Positions 1 to 5,763 of a stretch of 5,763 bases of DNA are shown here, in pieces. Positions within the stretch are counted from its first letter, which is position 1. Every line of letters begins with the position of its first letter. The position numbers and the translations under genes are program-made. The notes below the pieces were generated by a model. The model was given only the letters and a program-made list of their open reading frames with translations, was not told the DNA's origin and did not search any database. Where the stretch lies: contig JAIELM010000397.1 in assembly GCA_019752975.1 (NCBI GenBank), positions 1 to 5,763 of the forward strand, in the 5' to 3' direction. This DNA is from Undibacterium sp. (GTDB lineage Bacteria > Pseudomonadota > Gammaproteobacteria > Burkholderiales > Burkholderiaceae_D).

Positions 1-918
1 ACTTTGGCGATTTGCAAATTACTAGCGGACGCTAATTTGGATGTGGTGATTTTAGAAGTCGGCTTAGGCGGGCGCCTCGATGCAGTCAATGTGATTGATC
101 CTGATGTGGCCATCGTTACCAGCGTGGATATTGACCACACTGATTATCTCGGCGACACCCGCGAAAAGATTGGCTTTGAAAAAGCAGGTATTTTTCGCAA
201 AAACAAAATCGCCATTTGCAGTGACCCTCAGCCACCTCAGTCTTTGATCGCCCATGCTCATGCCATCGGTGCAGATCTACGCCTCTTTGGACGCGATTTT
301 AATTATAGCGGTGATAAGCAACAGTGGAATTTTGCAGGACGCGAACAGCGACGCAATTCACTAGCGTATCCGAGTTTGCGTGGGGCGAATCAATTGCTCA
401 ATGCTTCGGCAGTCTTAGCTGCGCTTGAGGCCTTAAAGCAGCAATTGCCAGTGGGCGCGCAAGAGGTTCGTAGTGGTCTGGTGATGGTTGAGTTGCCAGG
501 ACGTTTTCAAGTCTTGCCTGGTCGTCCCTCTGTCGTCTTGGATGTTGCGCATAACCCGCACGCAGCGGCGGCTTTGGCACAAAATTTGGACAATATGGGC
601 TTTCATGCCTATACCTATGCGGTATTTGGTTCTATGCTGGATAAAGACATTCAAGGTGTTATTTCTCACATGAGGAGTAAGGTGGATCATTGGTGTTTGT
701 GTGATTTACCTTTGCCACGAGCGGCTAGTGCCGAACAGTTAAATCAAGTGTTGTTGGAGGCCGATGTAGTAAGTGATTCAGAACATAGCCTGCAAAATTT
801 CACTTCGCCCGAGGCCGCTTACGCCTTTGCGCTCAGCAAAGCGGGGGAAAATGATAGAATAGTGGTCTTCGGTTCGTTTTTGACTGTGGCAGGTGTCATG
901 CGAGCCAGAAAAGCGTAG
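1..918 (+). CDS. folC: Bifunctional folylpolyglutamate synthase / dihydrofolate synthase, 3' part
   Basis: FolC joins glutamate to dihydropteroate and adds further glutamates to folates, using ATP, in the cytoplasm. The frame is open at the window edge from base 1, so the gene is cut at its 5' end. About 305 residues are visible and roughly 120, including the ATP-binding P-loop, lie outside. Counting from the first visible codon, LEVGLGGRLDAVN (18-30) is a FolC hallmark. H46 in DIDHTDYLG is the likely metal ligand and K61 in FEKAGIF the likely carbamylated lysine of the Mur-ligase fold. RGANQLLNAS follows near 128. The C-terminal domain begins near LPGRFQV (165-171), with DVAHNP (181-186) and GSFLTVAGVM near the end. 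The TTG at base 4 is an internal leucine codon, not the start. A 72-base gap separates it from the SPOR gene. Family assignment is firm; the dual activity is inferred from bacterial homologues. Confidence 0.95.
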   Translation, partial: TLAICKLLADANLDVVILEVGLGGRLDAVNVIDPDVAIVTSVDIDHTDYLGDTREKIGFEKAGIFRKNKIAICSDPQPPQSLIAHAHAIGADLRLFGRDFNYSGDKQQWNFAGREQRRNSLAYPSLRGANQLLNASAVLAALEALKQQLPVGAQEVRSGLVMVELPGRFQVLPGRPSVVLDVAHNPHAAAALAQNLDNMGFHAYTYAVFGSMLDKDIQGVISHMRSKVDHWCLCDLPLPRAASAEQLNQVLLEADVVSDSEHSLQNFTSPEAAYAFALSKAGENDRIVVFGSFLTVAGVMRARKA

Positions 919-990
919 TCAAAATCCATTTCCAGCTTATCCAGAGCGTTTTATCCGGATGAGTGAAACCAGATAGAACAGAAATTTGCG

Positions 991-1995
991 ATGAGCCTAG
1001 ACACCCTATTTAAGCAAAACAAGCAAAAGCCAAATCGAGCCAGTAATCACGCTAGTGCTGCCGATCTTGATGGTGAAGATAGTGGTGAATTTCGTTCCCA
1101 TGCAGAAGAAGAGAGTATTGCTGCGGCTGGCGAGAGGATGACTAAGTCCCCTAAGCGTAGTTCTAACGCGCGAAAAGCGACCGATGAAAGTATTGAGCTT
1201 CCCGAAAAAAAACGCGCCCGTCGTCGTTTGATCGGCGCAATTGCGTTGGTCTTGGCCGCGGTTATTGGATTGCCGATGTTATTTGATGCGGAACCTAAAG
1301 CCACTTTGCCCAAGATAGCCATAGAAATACCCTCTAAAGATTTACCGATTTCTAGTAATCCTAGCACTGGAAGCGAGCTGACGTCTAAACCAAATACCAC
1401 GGGTCAAACAAATCCCTCTTCCGTTGCAGCGGGAATTGACGCGACTGAACAGGTGGTGAGCGCGAGTGTAGCAAGCACTACAAGCGTAGTAAAATCCCCG
1501 GAGTCTGCATCAAAGGCCACGTCCGTAAGCGCAGTCGCGGGGCAGGATAAGGCAGTAGAAAAGACGAAACAAGACGCGTTGAAAAAGCCAGAACTTAAGC
1601 CTGACGTTAAGGTTGACACTAAGGTTGACACTAAGCCTGAAACTAAGCCTGAAGGCAAGCTTGATACCAAGCTTGAAGCAGAAAAACAAAGTAAAGAGGA
1701 GGCAGCTCGTGCCTTAGCTTTGTTAGAAGGTCGAACCTTGCCGGAAGCGAAATCTAAAAGTGAAGGCGCTGGTTTTGTCGTGCAAGTGGCGGCGTTGAAT
1801 TCGCCAGTTAAAATTCGTGAGCTACAGGACAAATTAAAAGCCGCCAATGTCGCCTCATATACGCAAAAGGTGATTACTAAAACAGGCGAGGTCAGTCGGA
1901 TACGTGTGGGTCCTTTTGCGAATAAAGCAGAAGCGGAAAAGGTGCACGCAAAATTGGTGAAGCTTGGCTTGGGTGGCAGCGTTATCCCGCGCTAA
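991..1995 (+). CDS. SPOR-domain membrane protein (DedD/FtsN-like architecture)
   Basis: A 334-residue protein anchored in the inner membrane with a peptidoglycan-binding SPOR domain outside. Residues 1-78 are hydrophilic and end in the basic stretch KKRARRR, consistent with a cytoplasmic side. Residues 79-98 (LIGAIALVLAAVIGLPMLF) form the single membrane helix. Residues 100-255 are a low-complexity Ser/Thr/Lys/Pro-rich linker holding seven four-residue repeats at 203-230. Residues 260-334 are the SPOR domain, opening GFVVQVAALNS and containing VSRIRVGPFANKAEAE. SPOR domains bind denuded glycan strands at division septa, so a role in division or wall processing is likely but inferred. The ATG at 991 is the only sensible start: an in-frame TGA lies at 964-966 with no start codon between, although no strong ribosome site is visible. 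Burkholderiales carry this gene between folC and cvpA. DedD is the nearest familiar name, but I do not assign a symbol. Confidence 0.9.
   Translation: MSLDTLFKQNKQKPNRASNHASAADLDGEDSGEFRSHAEEESIAAAGERMTKSPKRSSNARKATDESIELPEKKRARRRLIGAIALVLAAVIGLPMLFDAEPKATLPKIAIEIPSKDLPISSNPSTGSELTSKPNTTGQTNPSSVAAGIDATEQVVSASVASTTSVVKSPESASKATSVSAVAGQDKAVEKTKQDALKKPELKPDVKVDTKVDTKPETKPEGKLDTKLEAEKQSKEEAARALALLEGRTLPEAKSKSEGAGFVVQVAALNSPVKIRELQDKLKAANVASYTQKVITKTGEVSRIRVGPFANKAEAEKVHAKLVKLGLGGSVIPR
1597..1680 (+). repeat. Seven tandem 12-bp units inside the SPOR gene linker
   Basis: Seven in-frame 12-base units, each starting AAG, encode KPDV, KVDT, KVDT, KPET, KPEG, KLDT and KLEA. Units two and three (1609-1620 and 1621-1632) are identical AAGGTTGACACT. 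The others differ by a few bases, which suggests expansion by slippage or unequal exchange followed by divergence. The stretch is highly charged and probably extended in the periplasm, spacing the SPOR domain from the membrane. Copy number should change in multiples of four residues without breaking the frame. Confidence 0.9.
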
Positions 1996-2017
1996 TAAAA
2001 AACGTGAGAAATGATTT

Positions 2018-2506
2018 GTGACTTTATTTGATTATGTCGTGTTATTTATTCTTGTTTGCTCGGTCGTGATCAGTACGTTGCGCGGCTTGGTGAAAGAGAT
2101 TTTGTCTCTGATTAGTTGGATTGTTGCCTTAGTGATTGCCAATGCTTTTGGTGCGACGATAGCGGCATGGTTACCTTCCCTCATTCCGGGACAATTGACT
2201 CGTATGATCGTCGCTTTTTTAGCGCTATTTATCGTAGTCCGATTGTTGATGGCTTTGCTGATGCGGGCGGTGGATGCGCTAATCAAAGCGAGTGGTTTGA
2301 GTTTGGCAGATCGTGGTTTGGGTGGTCTATTTGGCTTTGCACGTGGTTGTGTCATCGTGATGAGTATGGTGTTGGTGTGCGGGATGACCGCCATTCCACA
2401 GCAGGCATTTTGGAAGCAGGCGGCGTTAAGTCCTATCGCTGAAACGGCGGTGCAAACTGTGATGCCGTTGCTGCCGGGATCGGTTACTGATCATGTGAAG
2501 TTTTAG
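2018..2506 (+). CDS. cvpA: CvpA family inner-membrane protein
   Basis: A 162-residue integral membrane protein of the CvpA family, named for colicin V production and usually found just upstream of purF, as here. Its molecular function is not settled; work on enteric bacteria ties it to envelope stress resistance. Four hydrophobic segments are visible at about residues 5-20, 27-51, 62-86 and 104-125. The conserved opening TLFDYVVLFIL, the RGLVKEILSL segment (22-31) and the DRGLGGLFGFARG stretch (98-110) mark the family. The start is GTG at 2018. An in-frame TGA at 2012-2014 excludes anything further upstream, and translation from here gives the family's usual N-terminus. A weak GAGA at 2006-2009 is the only possible ribosome site. 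It lies 22 bases after the SPOR gene, so the two are probably cotranscribed. Confidence 0.93.
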   Translation: MTLFDYVVLFILVCSVVISTLRGLVKEILSLISWIVALVIANAFGATIAAWLPSLIPGQLTRMIVAFLALFIVVRLLMALLMRAVDALIKASGLSLADRGLGGLFGFARGCVIVMSMVLVCGMTAIPQQAFWKQAALSPIAETAVQTVMPLLPGSVTDHVKF

Positions 2507-2582
2507 GGCGTACGCAAAACGGCTCCACCGTCATTATGCCCACTAGTCGTGCAGTAGCATGCTCGATGTGGATGGACTGAAG

Positions 2583-2615
2583 TTGGGATCATTTTGTGTA
2601 AGCCCTCGGTATAAT
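2583..2615 (+). promoter_or_regulatory. Candidate sigma-70 promoter for purF
   Basis: A perfect TATAAT at 2610-2615 lies 26 bases before the purF start codon, in the 135-base cvpA-purF spacer. The -35 is poor. TTGGGA at 2583-2588 leaves a 21-base spacer, which is too long. At 17 bases the hexamer is GATCAT. The bases before the -10 (CGG) only half match an extended -10. Transcription would start near 2622 and give a leader of about 20 bases. A weak promoter, or one helped by an activator, fits best. purF may also be read through from cvpA. Confidence 0.42.
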
Positions 2616-2630
2616 TATTTTTGTTTTTTT

Positions 2631-2635
2631 AGGAG
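2631..2635 (+). promoter_or_regulatory. Ribosome binding site of purF
   Basis: AGGAG sits six bases before the purF ATG at 2642 and directly follows a T-rich run. It is the strongest Shine-Dalgarno match in the window. It fixes the start so that cysteine becomes residue 2, as the enzyme's chemistry requires. Confidence 0.85.
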
Positions 2636-2641
2636 TCCACC

Positions 2642-4159
2642 ATGTGTGGCATCGTCGGCGTAGTTTCAAAAAATCCCGTTAACCAACTCATCTATGATGC
2701 CCTGCTTTTATTGCAGCATCGTGGACAAGACGCGGCGGGTATCGCGACAAATCATGGCAGTAAGTTTGCCATGCATAAGGCCAATGGCCTAGTGCGCGAC
2801 GTTTTCCGTACTCGCAATATGCGATCACTGCCGGGTAATATCGGGATTGGTCAGGTGCGTTATCCGACCGCTGGTTCGACTAGTGAAGAAGAGGCGCAAC
2901 CGTTTTATGTCAATGCACCATTTGGTATTGTGCTAGCGCATAACGGTAATTTGACCAATGCTGCAGAGTTGAAGATTGAGTTATTCAAAAAAGATTTTCG
3001 TCATTTGAATACCGATTCTGATTCTGAGGTTTTATTAAATATTCTGGCATATCAAATTCAAGAAGTGGTCAATGGTTATTCGCTAGATCCCGCATCCTTA
3101 TTCCGCGCGGTTTCGATTTTGCATAAGCGCGTGCGTGGTTCCTATGCCGTCGTGGCACAAATCGCTGGCTTTGGTTTGCTCGCTTTCCGCGATCCCTATG
3201 GTATTCGTCCGCTGTGTTTAGGTATTGCACAAACCGATGATGGCCCAGAATACATGCTCGCTAGCGAATCAGTAGCCTTAGAAGGTTTGGGCTTTAAGTT
3301 TGAACGCGACGTCACGCCCGGTGAAGCGATCTTCATCGACCTAGACGGTAAAATGTATAGTCAACAATGCGCAGAGAACCCAAGCTTAAATCCCTGTGCT
3401 TTTGAGTACGTGTATTTGGCGCGTCCTGATTCAATTATTGACGGCGCTTCAGTGTATCTGACACGTTTGAAGATGGGACAATATCTAGCAGAGAAAATTC
3501 GTCATCAATTTGGTGCTGGCGAGATTGACGTTGTCATGCCTATCCCAGATTCTTCTCGTCCATCGGCGATGGAGTTGGCTGAATCATTAAACCTGGATTA
3601 TCGTGAAGGCTTCATTAAAAATCGCTACATCGGTCGCACCTTCATGATGCCTGGTCAAGCCATTCGTAAAAAGTCGGTACGTCAAAAACTCAACGCAATT
3701 GTCTCAGAATTTAAAGGCAAAAATGTGCTCTTGGTCGACGATTCTATCGTTCGTGGAACCACTAGCCGCGAGATCGTACAAATGGCACGTGAATCCGGTG
3801 CACGCAGAGTCATCTTTGCTTCAGCTGCGCCACCAGTGCAATTTCCTAACGTCTACGGTATCGACATGCCGACGCGCAGCGAGCTCATCGCTTATGGACG
3901 TACACAAGATGAAATCTGCCGTGAAATTACTGCCGATGCCTTAGTTTATCAAGAAGTCGCCGATATGAAGCGCGCTATTTTTGACGTTAATTCGCAACTC
4001 GTTAGCGTAGAAGCGTCCTGCTTTGATGGGCATTACATCACAGGTGACGTCAGCGACGACTACCTTGATCGTCTCGAGGCAGCGCGCAATGGTACACGTT
4101 CTGATAAAGAAGATATGGTCAGATCACAGTTGAATTTGAATCTTTCGCATTCGGATTAA
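2642..4159 (+). CDS. purF: Amidophosphoribosyltransferase (glutamine PRPP amidotransferase)
   Basis: PurF catalyses the first committed step of purine synthesis in the cytoplasm: PRPP plus glutamine gives 5-phosphoribosylamine, glutamate and pyrophosphate. At 505 residues it is full length and matches the E. coli enzyme in size. The N-terminal half is an Ntn glutaminase domain. Cys2 in MCGIVGVV is the nucleophile, exposed once Met1 is removed, with no propeptide as in the E. coli type. LLQHRGQDAAGIAT (23-36), RYPTAG (73-78), AHNGNLTN (99-106) and D127 in TDSDSEV complete the glutaminase site. The C-terminal half is a type I phosphoribosyltransferase domain with IPDSSRPSA (301-309), KNRYIGRTF (326-334) and the PRPP loop VLLVDDSIVRGTTS (362-375). 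No key residue is missing. It follows cvpA, its usual partner. I see no convincing PurR-type operator upstream. Confidence 0.98.
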   Translation: MCGIVGVVSKNPVNQLIYDALLLLQHRGQDAAGIATNHGSKFAMHKANGLVRDVFRTRNMRSLPGNIGIGQVRYPTAGSTSEEEAQPFYVNAPFGIVLAHNGNLTNAAELKIELFKKDFRHLNTDSDSEVLLNILAYQIQEVVNGYSLDPASLFRAVSILHKRVRGSYAVVAQIAGFGLLAFRDPYGIRPLCLGIAQTDDGPEYMLASESVALEGLGFKFERDVTPGEAIFIDLDGKMYSQQCAENPSLNPCAFEYVYLARPDSIIDGASVYLTRLKMGQYLAEKIRHQFGAGEIDVVMPIPDSSRPSAMELAESLNLDYREGFIKNRYIGRTFMMPGQAIRKKSVRQKLNAIVSEFKGKNVLLVDDSIVRGTTSREIVQMARESGARRVIFASAAPPVQFPNVYGIDMPTRSELIAYGRTQDEICREITADALVYQEVADMKRAIFDVNSQLVSVEASCFDGHYITGDVSDDYLDRLEAARNGTRSDKEDMVRSQLNLNLSHSD

Positions 4160-4186
4160 TCGGGCACTTTACTTGCAAAAATGATC

Positions 4187-4217
4187 GGCAATTGGGTTCC
4201 AAATTTGCCACTGGCAA
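4187..4217 (+). repeat. Overlapping alternative hairpins downstream of purF
   Basis: GGCAATTGG (4187-4195) pairs across a GTT loop with CCAA and TTGCC (4199-4202 and 4205-4209), leaving a two-base bulge. The same right arm also forms TTGCCA-C-TGGCAA (4205-4217), six perfect pairs in DNA around one base. In RNA the second fold would have to open an inner pair or two to make a loop. The two folds share an arm and exclude each other. No T-run follows, so it is not a typical intrinsic terminator. It could slow decay or processing of the purF transcript from its 3' end. Confidence 0.5.
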
Positions 4218-4419
4218 TATCCTTCGTCTTCTAGGCCGCTATCATGTTTGGTCTCGGTAGGCGAGGGATGCGTTTCGAGACGACGTAGTATAGGACCACA
4301 TTCGTATTGGCTTTTAGTCGGTCGGATACCTGCTGTGAGAAAGTAAAATTTTCTTTAAATTATCCCCATAGTTTTATTTTTCTGCGCGCTCTTGTCGACG
4401 CGTACGACTCACCTTGACC

Positions 4420-4449
4420 ATGTATTGATGAAATTTCAATCAAATACAT
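4420..4449. repeat. Long imperfect AT-rich inverted repeat
   Basis: The left arm ATGTATTGATGAAA (4420-4433) is mirrored by TTTCAATCAAATACAT (4434-4449). The arms match apart from two single extra bases in the right one. The core GAAATTTC is a perfect palindrome. The half AAATTTCA recurs at 4469-4476, 38 bases downstream. It overlaps nothing coding and lies about 145 bases before the ABC gene, so an operator or a cruciform or RNA hairpin is possible. A TTGACC at 4414-4419 just upstream could be a -35, but no good -10 stands 16-18 bases later. Confidence 0.5.
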
Positions 4450-4487
4450 CGGTATCAATAACTTAATTAAATTTCATTTGGCAATAA

Positions 4488-4503
4488 AGTGACAAATGTC
4501 ACC
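4488..4503. promoter_or_regulatory. Candidate CRP/FNR-family operator upstream of the ABC genes
   Basis: GTGACAAATGTCAC (4489-4502) is a perfect inverted repeat with six-base arms and an AA centre. Read as GTGA-N6-TCAC it matches the core of the CRP consensus (TGTGA-N6-TCACA) exactly in both halves and in spacing; the outer T and A are not matched. A modest -10-like TCTATT at 4524-4529 would place the site centre near -41, the class II activator position. The same palindrome could equally bind a TetR-type repressor, many of which use TGAC/GTCA arms. The site is seen; the regulator is inferred. Confidence 0.4.
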
Positions 4504-4592
4504 CTAAATTGATGGCAATTTGTTCTATTCTTTTTTTTGCATATGCAGGAAAATAGCTAGGTCGGACAAATCACATTTAAATAGGGAAAAAT

Positions 4593-5540
4593 ATGAGCAA
4601 TTGTCTTTTGAAAGTAGAGCAGTTAAGTAAATCCTTTGGTCAGCGTAAGGTGGTCGATGGCGTTACTTTTGTGCTTGAACATGGTCGGACTTTGGGGTTA
4701 TTGGGTCCCAATGGCGCCGGTAAATCGACTACTGTCAATATGATTTGTGGCTTGTTGAGAGCAGATCAAGGACGAGTCGTTTTGGATGGTCAAGTAATGG
4801 GCGCTGGGAATAACCAAGCTAAAATGAAATTGGGTTTGGTGCCGCAAGATCTCGCATTGTTTGAGGATTTATCCGCCCGTGAAAATCTTAAATTATTTGG
4901 CGCATTATACGGTTTGTCAGGTGCAAAATTGGCGCTACGATGCGATGCCGTATTGGATTTAGTTTCTCTAAGTGATAGGGCCAAAGATAAGGCGACGACT
5001 TTTTCTGGCGGTATGAAACGGCGCTTAAACATCGCCGCAGCGATGCTGCATGATCCCACTTTATTGATTCTAGATGAGCCGACGGTAGGCGTTGATCCAC
5101 AAAGTCGCAATGCGATTTTTGACGCCTTAGAAATCCTGAAAGCGCAAGGCCGCTCTTTAATCTACACCAGTCATTACATGGAAGAAGTTGAGCGACTGGC
5201 GGATCATATTGTGATCATCGATCAAGGTAAGGTGATTGCTAATGAGACCCCGACAGCCTTGTTCCAACGCCTGCCTTCCCATGCCGCTTTAGAAGTACAT
5301 TTTGAGCATGCGATTGATCTCACAGGCTTAGATTTATTAGGGCAGCAAACTGGGGTGACTAAGATTGAGACACATGATAGTTGTCGCCAATTGCAGATTG
5401 CCTTGAGTACCCAAGAGTTTGCTTTACCTGTGCTCAATTACCTAACACAGCAGGGTTTGGTGATACAGCATTTTTCTACCGCGAAGACTAAGTTGGAGGA
5501 TGTTTTTCTGACGCTCACTGGTCGTAGTTTACGCGATTGA
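4593..5540 (+). CDS. ABC-2 type exporter, ATP-binding subunit
   Basis: The 315-residue cytoplasmic ATPase of an ABC exporter in the DrrA/NatA/CcmA-like group. The nucleotide-binding domain covers about residues 5-225. Walker A is GPNGAGKST (38-46), the Q-loop glutamine is Q85 in VPQDLALF, the signature is FSGGMKRR (137-144), Walker B is LLILDEP (157-163) with catalytic E162, the D-loop is VGVD (165-168) and the switch histidine is H194 in YTSHYMEE. All are intact, so it should hydrolyse ATP. Residues 230-315 form the extra C-terminal region common in this group, ending LEDVFLTLTGRSLRD. The ATG at 4593 has AGGGAA at 4583-4588. A permease gene starts 27 bases downstream, so the two form an operon and presumably one transporter. 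The substrate cannot be read from sequence; lipids, drugs and polysaccharides are all known for the family. Confidence 0.93.
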   Translation: MSNCLLKVEQLSKSFGQRKVVDGVTFVLEHGRTLGLLGPNGAGKSTTVNMICGLLRADQGRVVLDGQVMGAGNNQAKMKLGLVPQDLALFEDLSARENLKLFGALYGLSGAKLALRCDAVLDLVSLSDRAKDKATTFSGGMKRRLNIAAAMLHDPTLLILDEPTVGVDPQSRNAIFDALEILKAQGRSLIYTSHYMEEVERLADHIVIIDQGKVIANETPTALFQRLPSHAALEVHFEHAIDLTGLDLLGQQTGVTKIETHDSCRQLQIALSTQEFALPVLNYLTQQGLVIQHFSTAKTKLEDVFLTLTGRSLRD

Positions 5541-5555
5541 TATCTTAATATTTAC

Positions 5556-5560
5556 AGAGG
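5556..5560 (+). promoter_or_regulatory. Ribosome binding site of the permease gene
   Basis: AGAGG, followed by AAAAACC, lies seven bases before the ATG at 5568. Good spacing supports this start for the truncated permease. It also supports independent translation initiation within the exporter operon. Confidence 0.65.
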
Positions 5561-5567
5561 AAAAACC

Positions 5568-5763
5568 ATGATCGCCTTATTTGCTTTAATTCGTAAAGAT
5601 TTAATTTTGTTTTCGCACGATAAACGTGCCTTGATGTTGACTCTATTAATGCCTATCGTTCTGGCTGGATTCATGGGTTATATATTTGGAGGAAGTGGCG
5701 TTAAAGAAGCGACCAAAATCGAGATTGCATTGGTGAGTTTAGATAAGCATGTGATAAGCCAAA
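5568..5763 (+). CDS. ABC-2 type exporter, permease subunit, 5' part
   Basis: Sixty-five codons are visible before the window ends. The protein opens MIALFALIRKDLILFSHDKR, a short cytoplasmic amphipathic start with the R-K-D-L pattern typical of ABC-2 permeases. The first membrane helix follows at about residues 21-41 (ALMLTLLMPIVLAGFMGYIF). From residue 50 on, TKIEIALVSLDKHVIS resembles the start of the extracytoplasmic domain that follows helix 1 in the ABC2_membrane_3 type (compare the I-x-V-A-V-V-D pattern). Full-length members have about 370-400 residues and six helices, so most of the gene lies beyond the edge. It follows its ATPase by 27 bases and presumably forms the membrane channel of the same exporter. 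It was missed by simple ORF calling because it has no stop in the window. Confidence 0.85.
   Translation, partial: MIALFALIRKDLILFSHDKRALMLTLLMPIVLAGFMGYIFGGSGVKEATKIEIALVSLDKHVISQ

Larger units (their letters stand above)
4160..4592. other. 433-base intergenic region between purF and the ABC exporter genes
   Basis: No frame here gives a convincing protein; the longest stretches are about 30 codons and resemble nothing I know. The first part (to about 4330) is mixed in composition and carries GGCAA/TTGCC hairpin arms at 4187-4217 and a GTCTCG/CGAGAC pair at 4251-4281. From about 4335 it turns AT-rich, apart from a GC-rich patch at 4384-4408, and holds further inverted repeats at 4340-4356, 4420-4449, 4489-4502 and 4538-4547. 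The likely content is the end of the purF transcript followed by the promoter and operators of the exporter genes. I recognise no remnant of metZ or another gene, no tRNA and no insertion-sequence ends. Confidence 0.6.

Noticed and set aside
4..6. TTG as the start codon of folC
   Set aside because: It is a leucine codon inside the Mur-ligase fold. The frame is open from base 1, and about 120 N-terminal residues of the family are missing, so the true start is before the window.
1047..1847. Antisense open frames of 117 and 147 codons opposite the SPOR gene
   Set aside because: They mirror the low-complexity Ser/Lys-rich linker, lack family motifs and overlap a well-supported gene completely.
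2116..2442. A 108-codon + strand frame inside cvpA
   Set aside because: It lies fully within cvpA in another frame, and its Cys/Trp-rich translation resembles no known family.
2508..2515. GCGTACGC palindrome just after the cvpA stop
   Set aside because: Eight perfect bases are too short for a terminator and no T-run follows.
2512..2527. PurR-like operator (ACGCAAAAC...) upstream of purF
   Set aside because: Only the left half resembles the ACGCAAACG box; the right half does not match. PurR of this type is mainly a gammaproteobacterial regulator.
4251..4281. GTCTCG/CGAGAC hairpin as the purF terminator
   Set aside because: The stem has six pairs with a 19-base loop and no following T-tract, so it is weak and may be chance.
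4384..4408. Clustered GCGCGC, GTCGAC, ACGCGT and CGTACG sites resembling a cloning polylinker
   Set aside because: Overlapping CG-rich hexamers can arise by chance in a short GC-rich patch. Flanking sequence is natural-looking on both sides and no vector sequence is recognisable.
4425..4443. FNR/Anr box (TTGAT...ATCAA)
   Set aside because: The half-sites are nine bases apart; the family needs four.

Overview
The window reads as chromosomal DNA from a betaproteobacterium, most likely order Burkholderiales and perhaps Oxalobacteraceae (an Undibacterium- or Herminiimonas-like organism). The order folC, SPOR-domain protein, cvpA, purF on one strand is characteristic of that group. The SPOR protein's membrane segment and the following IPSKD stretch also look like Burkholderiales versions. 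Base composition is moderate, lower than in Burkholderia. The genus is a guess from memory; the order is better supported.

Every gene is on the + strand. Bases 1-918 are the 3' part of folC (folate/folylpolyglutamate synthesis; its start lies before the window). Bases 991-1995 encode a single-pass membrane protein with a C-terminal SPOR domain and a seven-copy K-x-[D/E]-x linker repeat. Bases 2018-2506 encode the membrane protein CvpA from a GTG start. After a 135-base spacer with a perfect TATAAT and an AGGAG ribosome site comes purF (2642-4159), a full-length 505-residue amidophosphoribosyltransferase with intact catalytic motifs. FolC and PurF link to folate and purine synthesis, which share one-carbon chemistry. 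The SPOR protein is tied to the cell envelope and division. CvpA is a conserved neighbour of purF.

Bases 4160-4592 hold no convincing gene. The first half has hairpin-forming GGCAA/TTGCC arms just past purF. The second half is AT-rich and contains several inverted repeats, including GTGACAAATGTCAC, which fits the GTGA-N6-TCAC core of CRP-type sites. This is probably the control region of the next operon.

Bases 4593-5540 encode an ABC-2 type exporter ATPase with every nucleotide-binding motif. It is followed 27 bases later by the first 65 codons of its probable permease partner (5568 to the window edge). In many Burkholderiales purF is followed by metZ, so an exporter operon here may mark a lineage-specific rearrangement.

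I found no RNA genes, CRISPR arrays, insertion sequences or clear intrinsic terminators. The window is mostly ordinary core genome; the intergenic region 4160-4592 is the part most worth a second look. I see no evidence of a novel multi-gene system.
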